In this document: one piece after another, positions 9,182 to 17,907 of the stretch
How the letters are laid out: each line of letters begins with the position of its first letter
How positions within the stretch are numbered: the stretch's first letter is position 1
The notes under the pieces: model-generated
What the model saw: the letters and a program-made list of their open reading frames with translations, nothing else
The model's database searches: none
Told to the model about the DNA's origin: nothing
Source: Rubripirellula reticaptiva
Lineage (GTDB): Bacteria; Planctomycetota; Planctomycetia; Pirellulales; Pirellulaceae
DNA length: 64,000 nt
Direction of reading: 5' to 3'
Assembly: GCF_007860175.1 (NCBI RefSeq)
Contig: NZ_SJPX01000005.1
Span: 434,001 to 498,000 of the forward strand
Program-made: the position numbers and the translations under genes

Positions 9182-9901
9182 GTGACTGAATCGCCCCAAC
9201 CGACCGACGAGCAAACTCCACCGGTACACGAATTGACGGCCGAGGAGATTGCGGAAGGCCCCGGTTGGCTGCCGGCCTGCTTGGCGGGCGGAGCGTTACT
9301 GGGGATTGCGTTTTTTGTCTTCTGTGGTGTTTCGACGTGGTACTTGTTTCAAAAGCGAACCGAGTTTGCGATCCGGACGTTGCGCGATGCCTACATCCCC
9401 GAACTCGAACAGAGTTTGCTGGAACCGGACGAGAAGTCCAAGGTGATCAAGCAGGTCACCAAATTGGTCGACGAGATGCAACGCGGCAAGTACGAGAACT
9501 GGCAATCGGCCGGCATCCTGCAGCGGCTGCAACGGATGCCAGTGATCCAGTGGGGCGAACTTTATGCGGTCGATGCATTCGCGCAAAAAAACGCCAGCAG
9601 TGAAGTAGCAGCCGAGACCACCAAACAACTGTCTCGCCTGCGCCGCTCGGTCGAAATCGGCCGGACCACTTCGTTCGATTTCGAGGATGTCTTGACGCCG
9701 GTCTACATTGCTGACGCGAACTCGCCGAATGGACACCGCCTGAACCAACCGTTCGATGTGGATTCGATCATCGAGGTAGTCAATCTCGCGCGCGCGGTTG
9801 CCGACCGTGAAGATGTACCGGATGAAACGTTTACGGACGTGCATATCGAGTCAATCGTGTTGGATCAGATCAATTCGGGGATCGCCGAGGGCGGCTTCTA
9901 G
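9182..9901 (+). CDS. Single-pass membrane protein of unknown function
   Basis: Predicted 239 residues from the GTG at 9182; an upstream ATG at 9128 would add an 18-residue basic extension and seems less likely. An acidic cytoplasmic N-terminus (about 1-27) is followed by one strong membrane segment (LPACLAGGALLGIAFFVFCGVSTWYLF, about 31-57). The rest is a helical, charged domain with EQSLLEPDEKSKVIKQVTKLVDEMQRG. No catalytic motif is visible. It lies 76 bp after greA and 55 bp before the desaturase gene. I do not recognise the family. Confidence 0.75.
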   Translation: MTESPQPTDEQTPPVHELTAEEIAEGPGWLPACLAGGALLGIAFFVFCGVSTWYLFQKRTEFAIRTLRDAYIPELEQSLLEPDEKSKVIKQVTKLVDEMQRGKYENWQSAGILQRLQRMPVIQWGELYAVDAFAQKNASSEVAAETTKQLSRLRRSVEIGRTTSFDFEDVLTPVYIADANSPNGHRLNQPFDVDSIIEVVNLARAVADREDVPDETFTDVHIESIVLDQINSGIAEGGF

Positions 9902-9956
9902 CCCTACGATTACAGATCGTTCTGCCCTTCACCCACAGACTTCTTCTTGTTTGGGA

Positions 9957-11501
9957 ATGTCGACCGTGTCTGCTCGCAAAGTCGTAGTGGTTGGCGCGGG
10001 CCCGGGCGGCTTGGCAACGGCGATGCAACTTGCGCACGCTGGTTGCGATGTGACGCTGCTTGAACGAGCCGACCGAGTGGGCGGGCGAACGTCGGCGATC
10101 GAAGCCGACGGATTTCGATTCGACATCGGACCAACTTTCTTTTTGTACCCGCGAGTGCTCGCAGAGATCTTTCAATCAGTCGGTCGCGACCTGATGGAGG
10201 AGATCCCGATGACGCGGCTGGATCCGCAATATCGACTAACCTTTGCCGCCGGCGGACAACTCGATTGCACGGCCGACATGGACGAAATGGATCGTCAGAT
10301 CGCGAAGATCTCGCCCGCCGATGTCGGCGCCCTGCGGCGATACATGGACGACAATCGGGTCAAGCTTGCCAAGTTTCGGCCGATCCTTGAATCGCCATTT
10401 AATTCAGTACTGGATCTGATGCGGCCATCGCTGTTGGCGGCCGCGCCGCATCTGCATCCACTGCGATCGCTTGGCACAGAACTCGAACGTTACTTTCTCG
10501 ATCCACGATTGGTGATCGCGTTCGCATTCCAAGCCAAGTACCTAGGCATGTCGCCGTACCAGTGCCCCAGTCTGTTCAGTATCCTGTCGTTTCTCGAATA
10601 CGAGCACGGTGTTTGGCATCCGCACGGCGGATGCAGCCGAGTCAGCGAACGAATGGCAGAAATCGCCGAATCAATGGGAGTGAAAATTCACCTCAGCGAA
10701 CCCGTCACGTCGGTCGAAATGCAGGACCGCCGCGTCACGGCGCTACACACCGACCAAGACCGCTACGACGCTGATGCCTTCGTCGTCAATGCGGACTTTG
10801 CCAATTGGATCACGACCACGATTCCGAACAGCTTTCGCAAACGATGGAGTGATGAGAAGTTAGCGGCGAAGAAATACTCATGCAGCACATTCATGCTGTA
10901 CCTTGGCATCGACGGCGTCTACGAAAACCTGCCGCATCACAACATTCACATCGCCAAAGACTATGCACGAAACTTACGCGAGATCGAAGTCGACCACGTG
11001 CTCAGCGACGATCCATCGTTCTATGTCCAAAATGCGTCGATCACCGACATGTCGCTGGCACCGCCCGGACAAAGCGCGTTGTATGTCTTGGTGCCCGTCA
11101 CACACCAGCACGAGAATGTCGATTGGTCCCTCGAGTCGGACCGTTTCCGAAACTTGACGCTCGACAAGCTAGCCGCGATTGGGTTGGATGGCATTCGTGA
11201 TCAGATTCGATTCGAGCATCGGATCACGCCTGACGACTGGCACAACGACTACTCGATCTACAAAGGAGCCACGTTCAACCTGGCACACAATCTGGGCCAG
11301 ATGCTGCACAATCGGCCACACAATCGATTCGAAGAACTCGACGGCGTCTACCTAGTCGGTGGCGGAACTCATCCGGGCAGCGGCTTGCCAGTGATATACG
11401 AATCCAGTCGAATCAGCAGTCGATTGCTACTCACCGACCTAAGAATCAACACCGATTTTATGTCAGCCGGAGCAAACGAGTGCTTTGACCGTCCGCGGTA
11501 G
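9957..11501 (+). CDS. Phytoene desaturase-family (CrtI/CrtN-type) carotenoid oxidoreductase
   Basis: A 514-residue FAD-dependent enzyme. The Rossmann dinucleotide motif VVVVGAGPGGLATAMQLAHAG is at about 10-30, followed by the acidic residue of LLERADRVGGR. The CrtI-family block FDIGPTFFLYPRVL comes next, and the C-terminal FAD signature is LVGGGTHPGSGLPVIYESSRIS, near-identical in pattern to carotenoid desaturases (GxxTxPGxGxP). It should introduce double bonds into a C30 or C40 polyene, giving pigments that planctomycetes commonly make. No phytoene or squalene synthase is adjacent, so the exact substrate is open. ATG 9957 is chosen because the open frame upstream overlaps the preceding gene and lacks homology. 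Confidence 0.88.
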   Translation: MSTVSARKVVVVGAGPGGLATAMQLAHAGCDVTLLERADRVGGRTSAIEADGFRFDIGPTFFLYPRVLAEIFQSVGRDLMEEIPMTRLDPQYRLTFAAGGQLDCTADMDEMDRQIAKISPADVGALRRYMDDNRVKLAKFRPILESPFNSVLDLMRPSLLAAAPHLHPLRSLGTELERYFLDPRLVIAFAFQAKYLGMSPYQCPSLFSILSFLEYEHGVWHPHGGCSRVSERMAEIAESMGVKIHLSEPVTSVEMQDRRVTALHTDQDRYDADAFVVNADFANWITTTIPNSFRKRWSDEKLAAKKYSCSTFMLYLGIDGVYENLPHHNIHIAKDYARNLREIEVDHVLSDDPSFYVQNASITDMSLAPPGQSALYVLVPVTHQHENVDWSLESDRFRNLTLDKLAAIGLDGIRDQIRFEHRITPDDWHNDYSIYKGATFNLAHNLGQMLHNRPHNRFEELDGVYLVGGGTHPGSGLPVIYESSRISSRLLLTDLRINTDFMSAGANECFDRPR

Positions 11502-11811
11502 TTCACAGGCTCGAACGCCCACTCCGGTGCCAGACGATTCCCCACAAGTCGTCAAACCGCGTGACCATCGGACCGCGTTTCTCAAGTCGCAACAACGCGT
11601 GGGGCGTTGCCCACGCGGTTCAAACTCAACGGATGGACTTTGTGGGTATCAGTCGGCACCGTTGGTGCTACCGCTACCCGAGTCCACTGCCATCGAGCTG
11701 GAAATCGCACGCGTTCTGCTCCGACCGACCGGCAAACCACGCCACCGGGCGCTCAGCCCGCCTTCAACGAGCCACTACAGGAAGCGTAGGAATCGAAAAG
11801 GCGTCAGGACT
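11502..11811. other. Non-coding stretch before the IS element
   Basis: No supported gene. One hairpin (AACGCGTGGG at 11594-11603 with CCCACGCGGTT at 11610-11620) lies 90 bp after the desaturase and could be its terminator, though it lacks a T-run. Short ORFs here have no recognisable content. The last nine bases (11803-11811) are one copy of the IS target duplication. Confidence 0.5.
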
Positions 11812-13405
11812 GAATGGCACGGGCGTAAAGGTTGAACAACGACGGGTAGTTCGTTTTGGTTTTTGCTGGCGCTAGCTGTAGTGATAGCAAAAGGACGCAC
11901 GCATTTGTCGTGCCTGCGACGGATGAAATGCATGGCAGAAACCTGTTGAATGGAAGGTGTAAACGTCAACCGTCCAACGAGGTCCTGCCATGCGTCCTGA
12001 GTTTAACGAATCGGTTTCGGATGTGCAGCGCAAGCTGCAATCTGTCTCCTCACTGGTACTTGATTTCTTGCTTCCCCAAACTGAAGTGCTACGGATTTGC
12101 GAGGAACTCGAATTTGGGTTTCGAGATCGTGTCTATAACCCGATGGTGGTTGTTTGGATGTTCATTTCACAAGTTCTCTCAGCGGATCACAGTTGCCAGC
12201 AGGCCGTCTCGCGGTTCAACGCTTGGCGTGTTGCCCGCGGACTGATGCGAGTCAGTAGCGAGACCACGTCTTACTGCAAAGCGCGCTGCCGACTACCTGA
12301 AGAACTCTTCGAGCGACTGCTGAGTTGGACGGCACTGCGGTGCGAACAAGCAACCAATGATGCGTGGCTGTTCCGCGGGCGCATTGTCGAAATGGTCGAT
12401 GGCTGGACGGTGACGATGGCCGACACGAATGCGAATCAACAGGCGTATCCGCAGATGAAGAGCCAGAGGCCGGGATGCGGATTTCCGATCGCGAGAATGG
12501 TCGGAGTCTTCTCGCTGGCCACCGGCGCGATCGGCTTCGTTGCGTTGGGTCCGTTCCGAGGAAAGCAAACGGGCGAGACATCTCTGCTGCGAAGCATTCT
12601 GGATCGTGTTTTGCCGGGCCGAATCCTACTTGCCGATCGCTATTACGCCAGCTTTTGGTTGTTGGCGCAGAGCGAGATGCGCGGCATCGACTTGGTCGCT
12701 CGTGTGCATCAGCTTCGTTTGGTCGACTTTCGCCGCGGACTCAAGCAGGGCTGTCTCGATCAATTGGTCGCTTATCCCAAGCCCGGTCGACCAAACTGGA
12801 TGAACCGCGACGAGTACCGGCTATATCCCGATTTCATTTTCGTTCGGCACTTAACGTATCGCGTCGAGCAACTGGGCTTTCGCACGCGCGCGATCACGCT
12901 GGCGACAACCTTGCTCGATGCCGAAGTTTACCCGGCCGAAGAGCTTGCCCGTCTTTACAGCAGACGATGGCAAGTTGAACTGCACATTCGCAGCTTGAAA
13001 TCACAGATGCAAATGGACCACCTCCGGTGCAAGAGTCCGCAAATGGTTCGTAAAGAAATTCATTGTCACATGATCGGCTTCAATTTGGTGCGAGCAGCGA
13101 TGCTGGCGTCAGCCCTTAAATTCAAGCAGTGCCCAACGCGGCTGAGCTTCGCCGGCGCGATGCAGGCAATCGACGAGTTCGCATCGAGCTTGCGTCTGCG
13201 GTCGGGGCGGCGAGAAGAACAGTGGGGCAACCTGCTTGAAACGATCTCGGAGTTAACCGTGGGACACCGCCCAGGGCGTCAAGAAAAACGAGAACTCAAA
13301 CGCCGGCAAAAGAACTACAAACTGATGACGACACCACGCAACCCGAACCGAAACCGTTTCGCCACAGCAGCTTAAGCTTACGCCCGTGCCATTCGTGTCA
13401 GGACT
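11803..13405 (+). mobile_element. IS4-family insertion sequence with 17-bp inverted repeats and 9-bp flanking direct repeat
   Basis: A single transposase gene lies between perfect 17-bp inverted repeats, GAATGGCACGGGCGTAA at 11812-11828 and its complement at 13378-13394. The 9-mer GTCAGGACT flanks both ends (11803-11811 and 13397-13405), consistent with target duplication, with the right end of the element at 13396. The right repeat starts two bases after the transposase stop. Intact repeats, an intact gene and an intact duplication suggest a recent and possibly active insertion. Confidence 0.85.
11990..13375 (+). CDS. IS4-family DDE transposase
   Basis: A 461-residue cut-and-paste transposase. 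The catalytic triad is visible: Asp137 in EMVDGWTV, Asp216 in LLADRYYA and Glu330 in the IS4 signature Y(2)R(3)E(6)K, here Tyr323, Arg326, Glu330 and Lys337 (YSRRWQVELHIRSLK). An N-terminal helical region with VVVWMFISQVLSADHSC precedes the catalytic core, as in IS4-type enzymes. There is no frameshift or internal stop. The gene starts 162 bp inside the left inverted repeat. Confidence 0.95.
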   Translation: MRPEFNESVSDVQRKLQSVSSLVLDFLLPQTEVLRICEELEFGFRDRVYNPMVVVWMFISQVLSADHSCQQAVSRFNAWRVARGLMRVSSETTSYCKARCRLPEELFERLLSWTALRCEQATNDAWLFRGRIVEMVDGWTVTMADTNANQQAYPQMKSQRPGCGFPIARMVGVFSLATGAIGFVALGPFRGKQTGETSLLRSILDRVLPGRILLADRYYASFWLLAQSEMRGIDLVARVHQLRLVDFRRGLKQGCLDQLVAYPKPGRPNWMNRDEYRLYPDFIFVRHLTYRVEQLGFRTRAITLATTLLDAEVYPAEELARLYSRRWQVELHIRSLKSQMQMDHLRCKSPQMVRKEIHCHMIGFNLVRAAMLASALKFKQCPTRLSFAGAMQAIDEFASSLRLRSGRREEQWGNLLETISELTVGHRPGRQEKRELKRRQKNYKLMTTPRNPNRNRFATAA

Positions 13406-13466
13406 CTTTGTTAGAGAAATCAAAGGCCTCAGACGCCTTCAAAGATTCCTGACACCTTTGATTTGG
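13395..13466. repeat. REP-like palindromic cluster at the IS/pseudogene junction
   Basis: Nested imperfect inverted repeats: GTGTCAGGA (13395-13403) with TCCTGACAC (about 13447-13455), and AAATCAAAGG (13418-13427) with CCTTTGATTT (13455-13464). The TCCTGACACCTTTGATT core resembles the CCTGACCCCTTTTG termini of the RAYT element at 16934-17918. The cluster has replaced the 3' half of the porin pseudogene and is where the IS4 element inserted. Confidence 0.6.
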
Positions 13467-13469
13467 CCC

Positions 13470-14103
13470 GTCACCTCCAGAGAAGTCACCTTCAATGTAC
13501 GCGCGAACGACTTGTTGCTGGACTTGCCACCGCGTGTCGAAACTGAGTCGCGATTGTCGAGCGTGAAAGCGAGCGTTGCGGCCAGGCGAACCATCGGTAA
13601 AAATCGTTGTCGTATCGAACGAATCGGTCGAACCAATCGCGTCATAGTCTTTGATCAAATCTGCTTTGACATAGCCGCCGATCTTCATTGCCACGTTGTC
13701 ACTGACAATGCTGATTCCACCTTCGAATTCGGGAAACATATTGAAGCTATTGGCCAAGCGAGAGCCAGTGTCAAACTGGTCCGAACGAAAATCGCTCAGC
13801 GGACGATTCTCGCGATAGAAAGGACTTAAATTGTCCTCGTTTGTAATGGAACCGGTAAACGAGTTCGTCGTTACCCACTGAACGGGTATCACGGGTTCGT
13901 CGATCAGTCCGGCCCAGTAGACTGCTGATTGATCCAAGGCGTCCTGTGAAGGCGTCCTGTGAAGGAGTCGTGGAGCGATCGACGGTCTCGGAAATCGAAG
14001 GCAACCGTATGGGAGCGGGAGCTTGTCCGCTTGCCAGATCACTGAACACCAGGAACGCGGCGACAAGGAAGATCCTTTTCGGTTCTATTCCTCCCCAACA
14101 CAT
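13470..14103 (-). pseudogene. Truncated, frameshifted outer-membrane porin (DcaP-like)
   Basis: From the ATG at 14103 a signal peptide (IFLVAAFLVFSDLASGQ) leads into a porin N-terminus. The frame breaks at a 13-bp tandem duplication, GGCGTCCTGTGAA at 13938-13950 and 13951-13963; removing one copy joins the two frames cleanly at PSQDALDQSAVYWAG. The second frame carries DcaP-type porin features: GGYVKADLIKDYDAIGSTDSFDTTT, then RNARFHARQSRLSFDTR and RAYIEGDFSGG. Homology then stops near 13470 and runs into REP-like repeats, so the C-terminal strands are missing. Both lesions make it non-functional. The short duplication suggests the frameshift is recent. Confidence 0.8.
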
Positions 14104-14372
14104 TCAACGTCCATCACGATTTGCTTAGCCCGACATCGCGTCGAACAAATTGAGACTCAACGCCGGATACCAACTGCAAACGAAAGCGGCGTTTCTCTTT
14201 TATCGATACGAAAGTGTGCCAAGTTTAGCGAAAGTAGGAATTAAGTCGACTAAGAGGGGGAGGTCGCCTTTGCTTGTTATGAGGCGTGATAAAGCCTTTC
14301 AGCCACAAGATGTTTCTGTCCGGGCATCGGATGCTCTCCAAGTCGTGGTTCTAGCTGAAAAATAGGCTATCA
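14104..14372. other. Non-coding stretch between the porin pseudogene and a PQQ-type fragment
   Basis: No supported gene. It holds the 5' flank of the pseudogene and may contain lost 5' sequence of the plus-strand PQQ-type protein. I could not align it to a beta-propeller in any frame by eye. Confidence 0.4.
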
Positions 14373-15065
14373 GTGTCGTTCCCCACAAAAAAGACCCCCG
14401 TCCCCTTTGTTCGTCTCGGCCAAGTCTATGCCGTTCGTGCGACCCGCAGTGGCCTTGTCTCCTGGGTGACTCCGTTCGGCGAACCGTTCTACTCCGAATC
14501 GTTGATCGTCGAAGACCAAGTCATGCTGGTATCCGCCTACGGCCGTGTCTTTTGCATGAATGTCGAAACGGGTGATTTGTCGTGGAACGCCCCCGCAACC
14601 AACATCGCTCGCTTGATTGGCGGAATCGGTGACCATGTCTATGCCGTAACGATGGGCGGATCGCTGACGGTGTTGGATCGGAAAACGGGAGCAACGGTTT
14701 CAACATTTGCAGAAGTTCGACCGGGTCAGGCGTTAGCCAATCGAGACACGAACCGACTGTATTTGGTCAGTGATTCGGGGGCCGTTCAGTGCCTGCGGCC
14801 GCTGAATTCACCATTGCCTAAATTCAACACGACGCCGGATCCAGAGCCGGTGGTGGAAGAAGAAGTCGAAAAGGTCGAGGAAAAGGAACCTTCCAGCCCA
14901 TTCGATGCAGGCGGAATGGATCCCTTTGGCGCGGGCGGCGATCCGTCTGGCGCCGGTGGTGACCCGTTTGGTGCCGGCGGTGGCAACGCGGATCCGTTTG
15001 GTGCCGGTGGCGCCGGCGGCGACGCAATGGCCGATCCCTTCGGTGCCGACCCGTTCGGAAACTAA
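14373..15065 (+). CDS. PQQ-type beta-propeller protein, probably 5'-truncated, with Gly-Asp-Pro-Phe repeat tail
   Basis: Predicted 230 residues from a GTG. Residues 10-135 read as PQQ/quinoprotein-like propeller blades (LVSWVTPFGEP, QVMLVSAYGRVFCMNVETGDLSWN, VYAVTMGGSLTVLDRKTGATV). A Glu-rich linker (about 155-173) then leads to a Gly-rich tail repeating DPFGAGG with variants up to the final ADPFGN. A full propeller needs several more blades and a signal peptide, neither of which is visible, and the gene lies in a decayed region, so it is likely the 3' remnant of a longer secreted protein. A hairpin terminator follows at 15073. Confidence 0.6.
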   Translation: MSFPTKKTPVPFVRLGQVYAVRATRSGLVSWVTPFGEPFYSESLIVEDQVMLVSAYGRVFCMNVETGDLSWNAPATNIARLIGGIGDHVYAVTMGGSLTVLDRKTGATVSTFAEVRPGQALANRDTNRLYLVSDSGAVQCLRPLNSPLPKFNTTPDPEPVVEEEVEKVEEKEPSSPFDAGGMDPFGAGGDPSGAGGDPFGAGGGNADPFGAGGAGGDAMADPFGADPFGN

Positions 15066-15070
15066 GCGAT

Positions 15071-15130
15071 ACGTCAGGCTTCTTTAGCCTGACCAAGATA
15101 CTGTGTGTATCAGGATAGAAAGCCTGACGT
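15071..15130 (+). terminator. Hairpin after the PQQ-type gene
   Basis: GTCAGGCT (15073-15080) pairs with AGCCTGAC (15086-15093). A longer outer pairing ACGTCAGGCTT with AAGCCTGACGT (ending 15130) is an alternative. It starts 6 bp after the stop. There is no strong T-run, so it may act as a terminator or be one of the repeated palindromes of this genome. Confidence 0.5.
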
Positions 15131-15959
15131 CCATCTTGTTAGGGATCGCGCGGGAAATAAGCGTCCGGGACCTTTTCCCGCGACAGCTTCATCAGCGTAA
15201 GGTGGGCGTGAACCCGGAGTATCTTGCGCCGATCCTAGCTCGGATCGGGTTGGACGTGGCGGGCTAGTGTGACGTGGTCTCCAGATTCGGCCGGATGTTC
15301 AAGCGGGCCGCCGGCACGCCGGAGAGCTTGGCTCGGGAAGCGATCCGCATCGGTCAGCGCTGACTGTGCGCGAGCGAGAATCCGCTGCCCAAGGCTTGTA
15401 AGGGCCGGACTTTGCCGTCGCGATGTGCCTTGGCGCCAGTTCTGTCTCGATAAGTTCACGATCGAGCCTAGATCGAAGCACGCAAAGCAGATCCAGATAT
15501 TGGGTGGCTCCATCTGCCCCGCTTGGATGGGGCTTGGGAGCATGGGAAGACTAACAAATCAAACCTGTGGGGTCAATGAAGTTTGGGTGGCCCCTTTTGA
15601 CTCCTTTTGACTGGCCCCTTTTGACTGGGTGTGAAGTTTCGGCTATGGAAGTCAGCTCTCGACAAACGATCATCGCCTTTCGTAACTCCCCAATTTCTTG
15701 GGTCAGGGTTTCGTTATCCACCTTGGCGAGGAAATAACATGAACGAGAAAGTCACTCGCGGACTGCAAGCAAAGCACGCAGATCACGACGCAGGTTTAAA
15801 AATGGTATGGCGGCTCAAATTTGGCTGTGGTGATCCGACATCAATCAATCTATATTTGTGTTTCTCAACCGTCGCGGGCGATGAGTGGTCACGTGGACCC
15901 TAGCGGAAAAACACACGTTGAAATTCAACCATAAAGAAAGTTTCCACCATTTTTAATTC
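15131..15959. other. Degenerate region without supported gene, containing CCCCTTTTGAC repeats
   Basis: Short ORFs on both strands have no recognisable domain and are broken by stops, suggesting decayed coding DNA. At about 15591-15628 the motif CCCCTTTTGACT occurs in imperfect tandem copies, resembling the CCCCTTTTG unit of the RAYT array at 17908. A possible small ORF at 15739-15903 has no supporting features. Confidence 0.5.
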
Positions 15960-15975
15960 GGGGAGAGTACACAAC

Positions 15976-16809
15976 ATGAATAAGACATATTTGATGATGA
16001 TCATTGCGGGCTTGATAGTCTTAGGGTCGCTAATGAGTTCGGCTCAGGCAGGCATGATAATCTACTCAGAAAACTTTGGTAATTTGGTTGACCAAGCACC
16101 GCTAGTCGCTTCCGATGGTAACGCTTCACTTAGTTTTGGTGCCAATGCTACGATTGGGGACACGAATGCGGCTGGAGATGCCGCAGCAGGCGGTATTTAT
16201 GCCAGTGCCGGCGCTACTAGTGGGCTATCCACACGAAACGGTGTGCGTGGATATACCACGGTAGCCAATGCGGGCTTTACAACTGCTTCAGGATCAGTTG
16301 GGCAACTACACACGCACACCGCCAACGGTTTCGGTGTACTTTCCACGGGCCCCATCACGACAGTGAACGGAGTCGGCAATCAACCTACTCCGATTGTTCT
16401 GTCATCACCGGCTGCAGGCGATATTATCCGAGTCGAATTTGACATGTACGTTCAAGCGACCAGGACTCTCACAACTTCATTGGGAGTGAACTGGAACTTG
16501 AAAGATGCTTCATTCGCCGTGATTTCTTTCACTGACACTTGGAATGACTATGCCAATGCGATGGTAGGAGATGTGATCGCAGTTCAGAAGGATTTGACCA
16601 TCACGGAGGCTATGATCACAGCGGGCTTGAATTCAATTGGTCCTCAGTTCACTTTCGGTAACAATTCTGGCGATGTTGCAGTGAACACCGCGTTCGCCCA
16701 AATCGACAACTTCACGGTCGAGCACATCACTGCTGTTCCCGAGCCATCTTCTTTGGCATTGATCGGTTTAGGCTTCATCGGCGTTGTCGTTCGTCGCCGT
16801 AGGAAGTAG
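15976..16809 (+). CDS. Secreted PEP-CTERM sorting-domain protein
   Basis: A 277-residue protein with an N-terminal signal peptide (MMIIAGLIVLGSLMSSAQA) and a C-terminal PEP-CTERM tail: VPEPSSLALIGLGFIGVVV followed by RRRRK. This tail directs processing by an exosortase and release or attachment at the surface. The middle is a Gly/Ala/Thr/Asn-rich beta-type domain without catalytic motifs. A good Shine-Dalgarno (GGGGAGAG, 15960-15967) precedes the ATG, and a strong terminator follows. Its intact state contrasts with the decayed neighbours on both sides. No exosortase is in the window. Confidence 0.9.
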   Translation: MNKTYLMMIIAGLIVLGSLMSSAQAGMIIYSENFGNLVDQAPLVASDGNASLSFGANATIGDTNAAGDAAAGGIYASAGATSGLSTRNGVRGYTTVANAGFTTASGSVGQLHTHTANGFGVLSTGPITTVNGVGNQPTPIVLSSPAAGDIIRVEFDMYVQATRTLTTSLGVNWNLKDASFAVISFTDTWNDYANAMVGDVIAVQKDLTITEAMITAGLNSIGPQFTFGNNSGDVAVNTAFAQIDNFTVEHITAVPEPSSLALIGLGFIGVVVRRRRK

Positions 16810-16832
16810 ATCGAAATCGATTTTGAAAAGAA

Positions 16833-16864
16833 TAGCCCTGCCGGCGACGGCAGGGCTTTTTTGT
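16833..16864 (+). terminator. Rho-independent terminator of the PEP-CTERM gene
   Basis: AGCCCTGCC (16834-16842) pairs with GGCAGGGCT around a short loop and is followed by a run of six T residues. It lies 24 bp after the stop and is a canonical terminator. Confidence 0.9.
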
Positions 16865-16932
16865 TTGAACGTACCAAGTTTCGTGGAAGGCGATCAGTGC
16901 TACAGATTCGCGGCTGGCCGTGGAAACGAGGG

Positions 16933-17119
16933 CCAAAAGGGGTCAGGTCTCTTTTCTTTCCTGTCGCTGCTCGATTCGTGCTTTAGGACGTCCTCGCGGA
17001 CGCATGGTTGACTCTAGATTCAACCTCCTGGCGATCGACTCTACCCATCCCTCGTCGCCAAGCGGGCGGCCTCGGTGTGCGGAAAGTCGCACGGCGTCGA
17101 GCTCGTGTTGGCTCAGTGG
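16933..17119. repeat. Direct repeat copy 1: duplicated 3' end of the RAYT gene
   Basis: This 187-bp block matches 17130-17316 with only about three differences (T/C near 16948, C/T near 16958, G/A near 17030). It repeats the last part of the RAYT coding sequence plus the terminal CAAAAGGGGTCAGG motif, so it is a gene-end duplication with no start of its own. Confidence 0.9.
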
Positions 17120-17129
17120 CTCGGAGGGT

Positions 17130-17316
17130 CCAAAAGGGGTCAGGCCTCTTTTCTTTTCTGTCGCTGCTCGATTCGTGCTTTAGGACGTCCTCGCGGACGC
17201 ATGGTTGACTCTAGATTCAACCTCCTAGCGATCGACTCTACCCATCCCTCGTCGCCAAGCGGGCGGCCTCGGTGTGCGGAAAGTCGCACGGCGTCGAGCT
17301 CGTGTTGGCTCAGTGG
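17130..17316. repeat. Direct repeat copy 2, overlapping the RAYT 3' end
   Basis: This is the copy that forms part of the intact RAYT gene. It is offset 197 bp from the copy at 16933-17119, with a 10-bp spacer. The near identity suggests a recent tandem duplication. Confidence 0.9.
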
Positions 17317-17853
17317 TTCGTTAACCCTTTGAGTCCACCGTGGCAATCTTGGCAGCGGCCAGCGCGAGAGCAGTTTTGGGTCCGGCGGCGAGCTCTGCAT
17401 CCAACGCCACAGCGATCCCCAACGCCAGCGTTCTGCCCGGTCCACCAATCCGGCTCGTAGAGCATTGCGTTCGACGTAGCGACAGACCACAAAGAAGTGA
17501 CCGTCGTCTTGGATCGGAAAGCTCTTGTACCGCTGTTGGTAAACATGGCCCAATCCGCTGGTCTTGTAGTGAGCGTGGTACCGCATCGTGTGGGTTCCGC
17601 CGACCCAACCCATGAATCGACTCATTTCACCGTCAACCAACGGTCGCAAAACCAAGTGGTAGTGATTGGGCATCAGTTGGTAGCTGAAGAGCTCAATTTG
17701 ATGAATCTGCAGGGCCTCTTGGAGGATCCGCTCGAAGGCAGCGAAGTCCTCGTCCTTTTTGAAAATGTCAGCTCTGAGGTTACCGCGATTGAGTGCGTGA
17801 TAGAGCCCGCCAGCTTCGTCAGCTCGAGGAGGTCTTGGCATCGTGTTACTCAT
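17140..17853 (-). CDS. REP-associated tyrosine transposase (RAYT, Y1/HUH family)
   Basis: A 237-residue single-strand DNA transposase related to IS200/IS605 TnpA. The HUH metal-binding pair is in MPNHYHLVLRP (His64, His66). The catalytic Tyr is Tyr126 in CRYVERNALRAGLV, the characteristic RAYT block. The N-terminus PRADEAGGLYHALNRGN is also typical, and the C-terminus ends in a basic tail (RGRPKARIEQRQKRKEA). RAYTs process and disperse REP palindromes. The gene is full length with intact catalytic residues, and its flanks carry matching repeats. Confidence 0.93.
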   Translation of the reverse strand: MSNTMPRPPRADEAGGLYHALNRGNLRADIFKKDEDFAAFERILQEALQIHQIELFSYQLMPNHYHLVLRPLVDGEMSRFMGWVGGTHTMRYHAHYKTSGLGHVYQQRYKSFPIQDDGHFFVVCRYVERNALRAGLVDRAERWRWGSLWRWMQSSPPDPKLLSRWPLPRLPRWTQRVNEPLSQHELDAVRLSAHRGRPLGDEGWVESIARRLNLESTMRPRGRPKARIEQRQKRKEA

Positions 17854-17907
17854 GTTCGGAGAGGAAAACGGAGTTTAACAGGCCGCGGCAACACAGAAAA
17901 GAGACCT

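Noticed and set aside
11502-11811. Missing 3' half of the porin on the other side of the IS
   Set aside because: Minus-strand frames here show no porin-like sequence.
15235-15610. Possible decayed transposase ORFs on either strand
   Set aside because: Several stops and no recognisable domain or motif in any frame.
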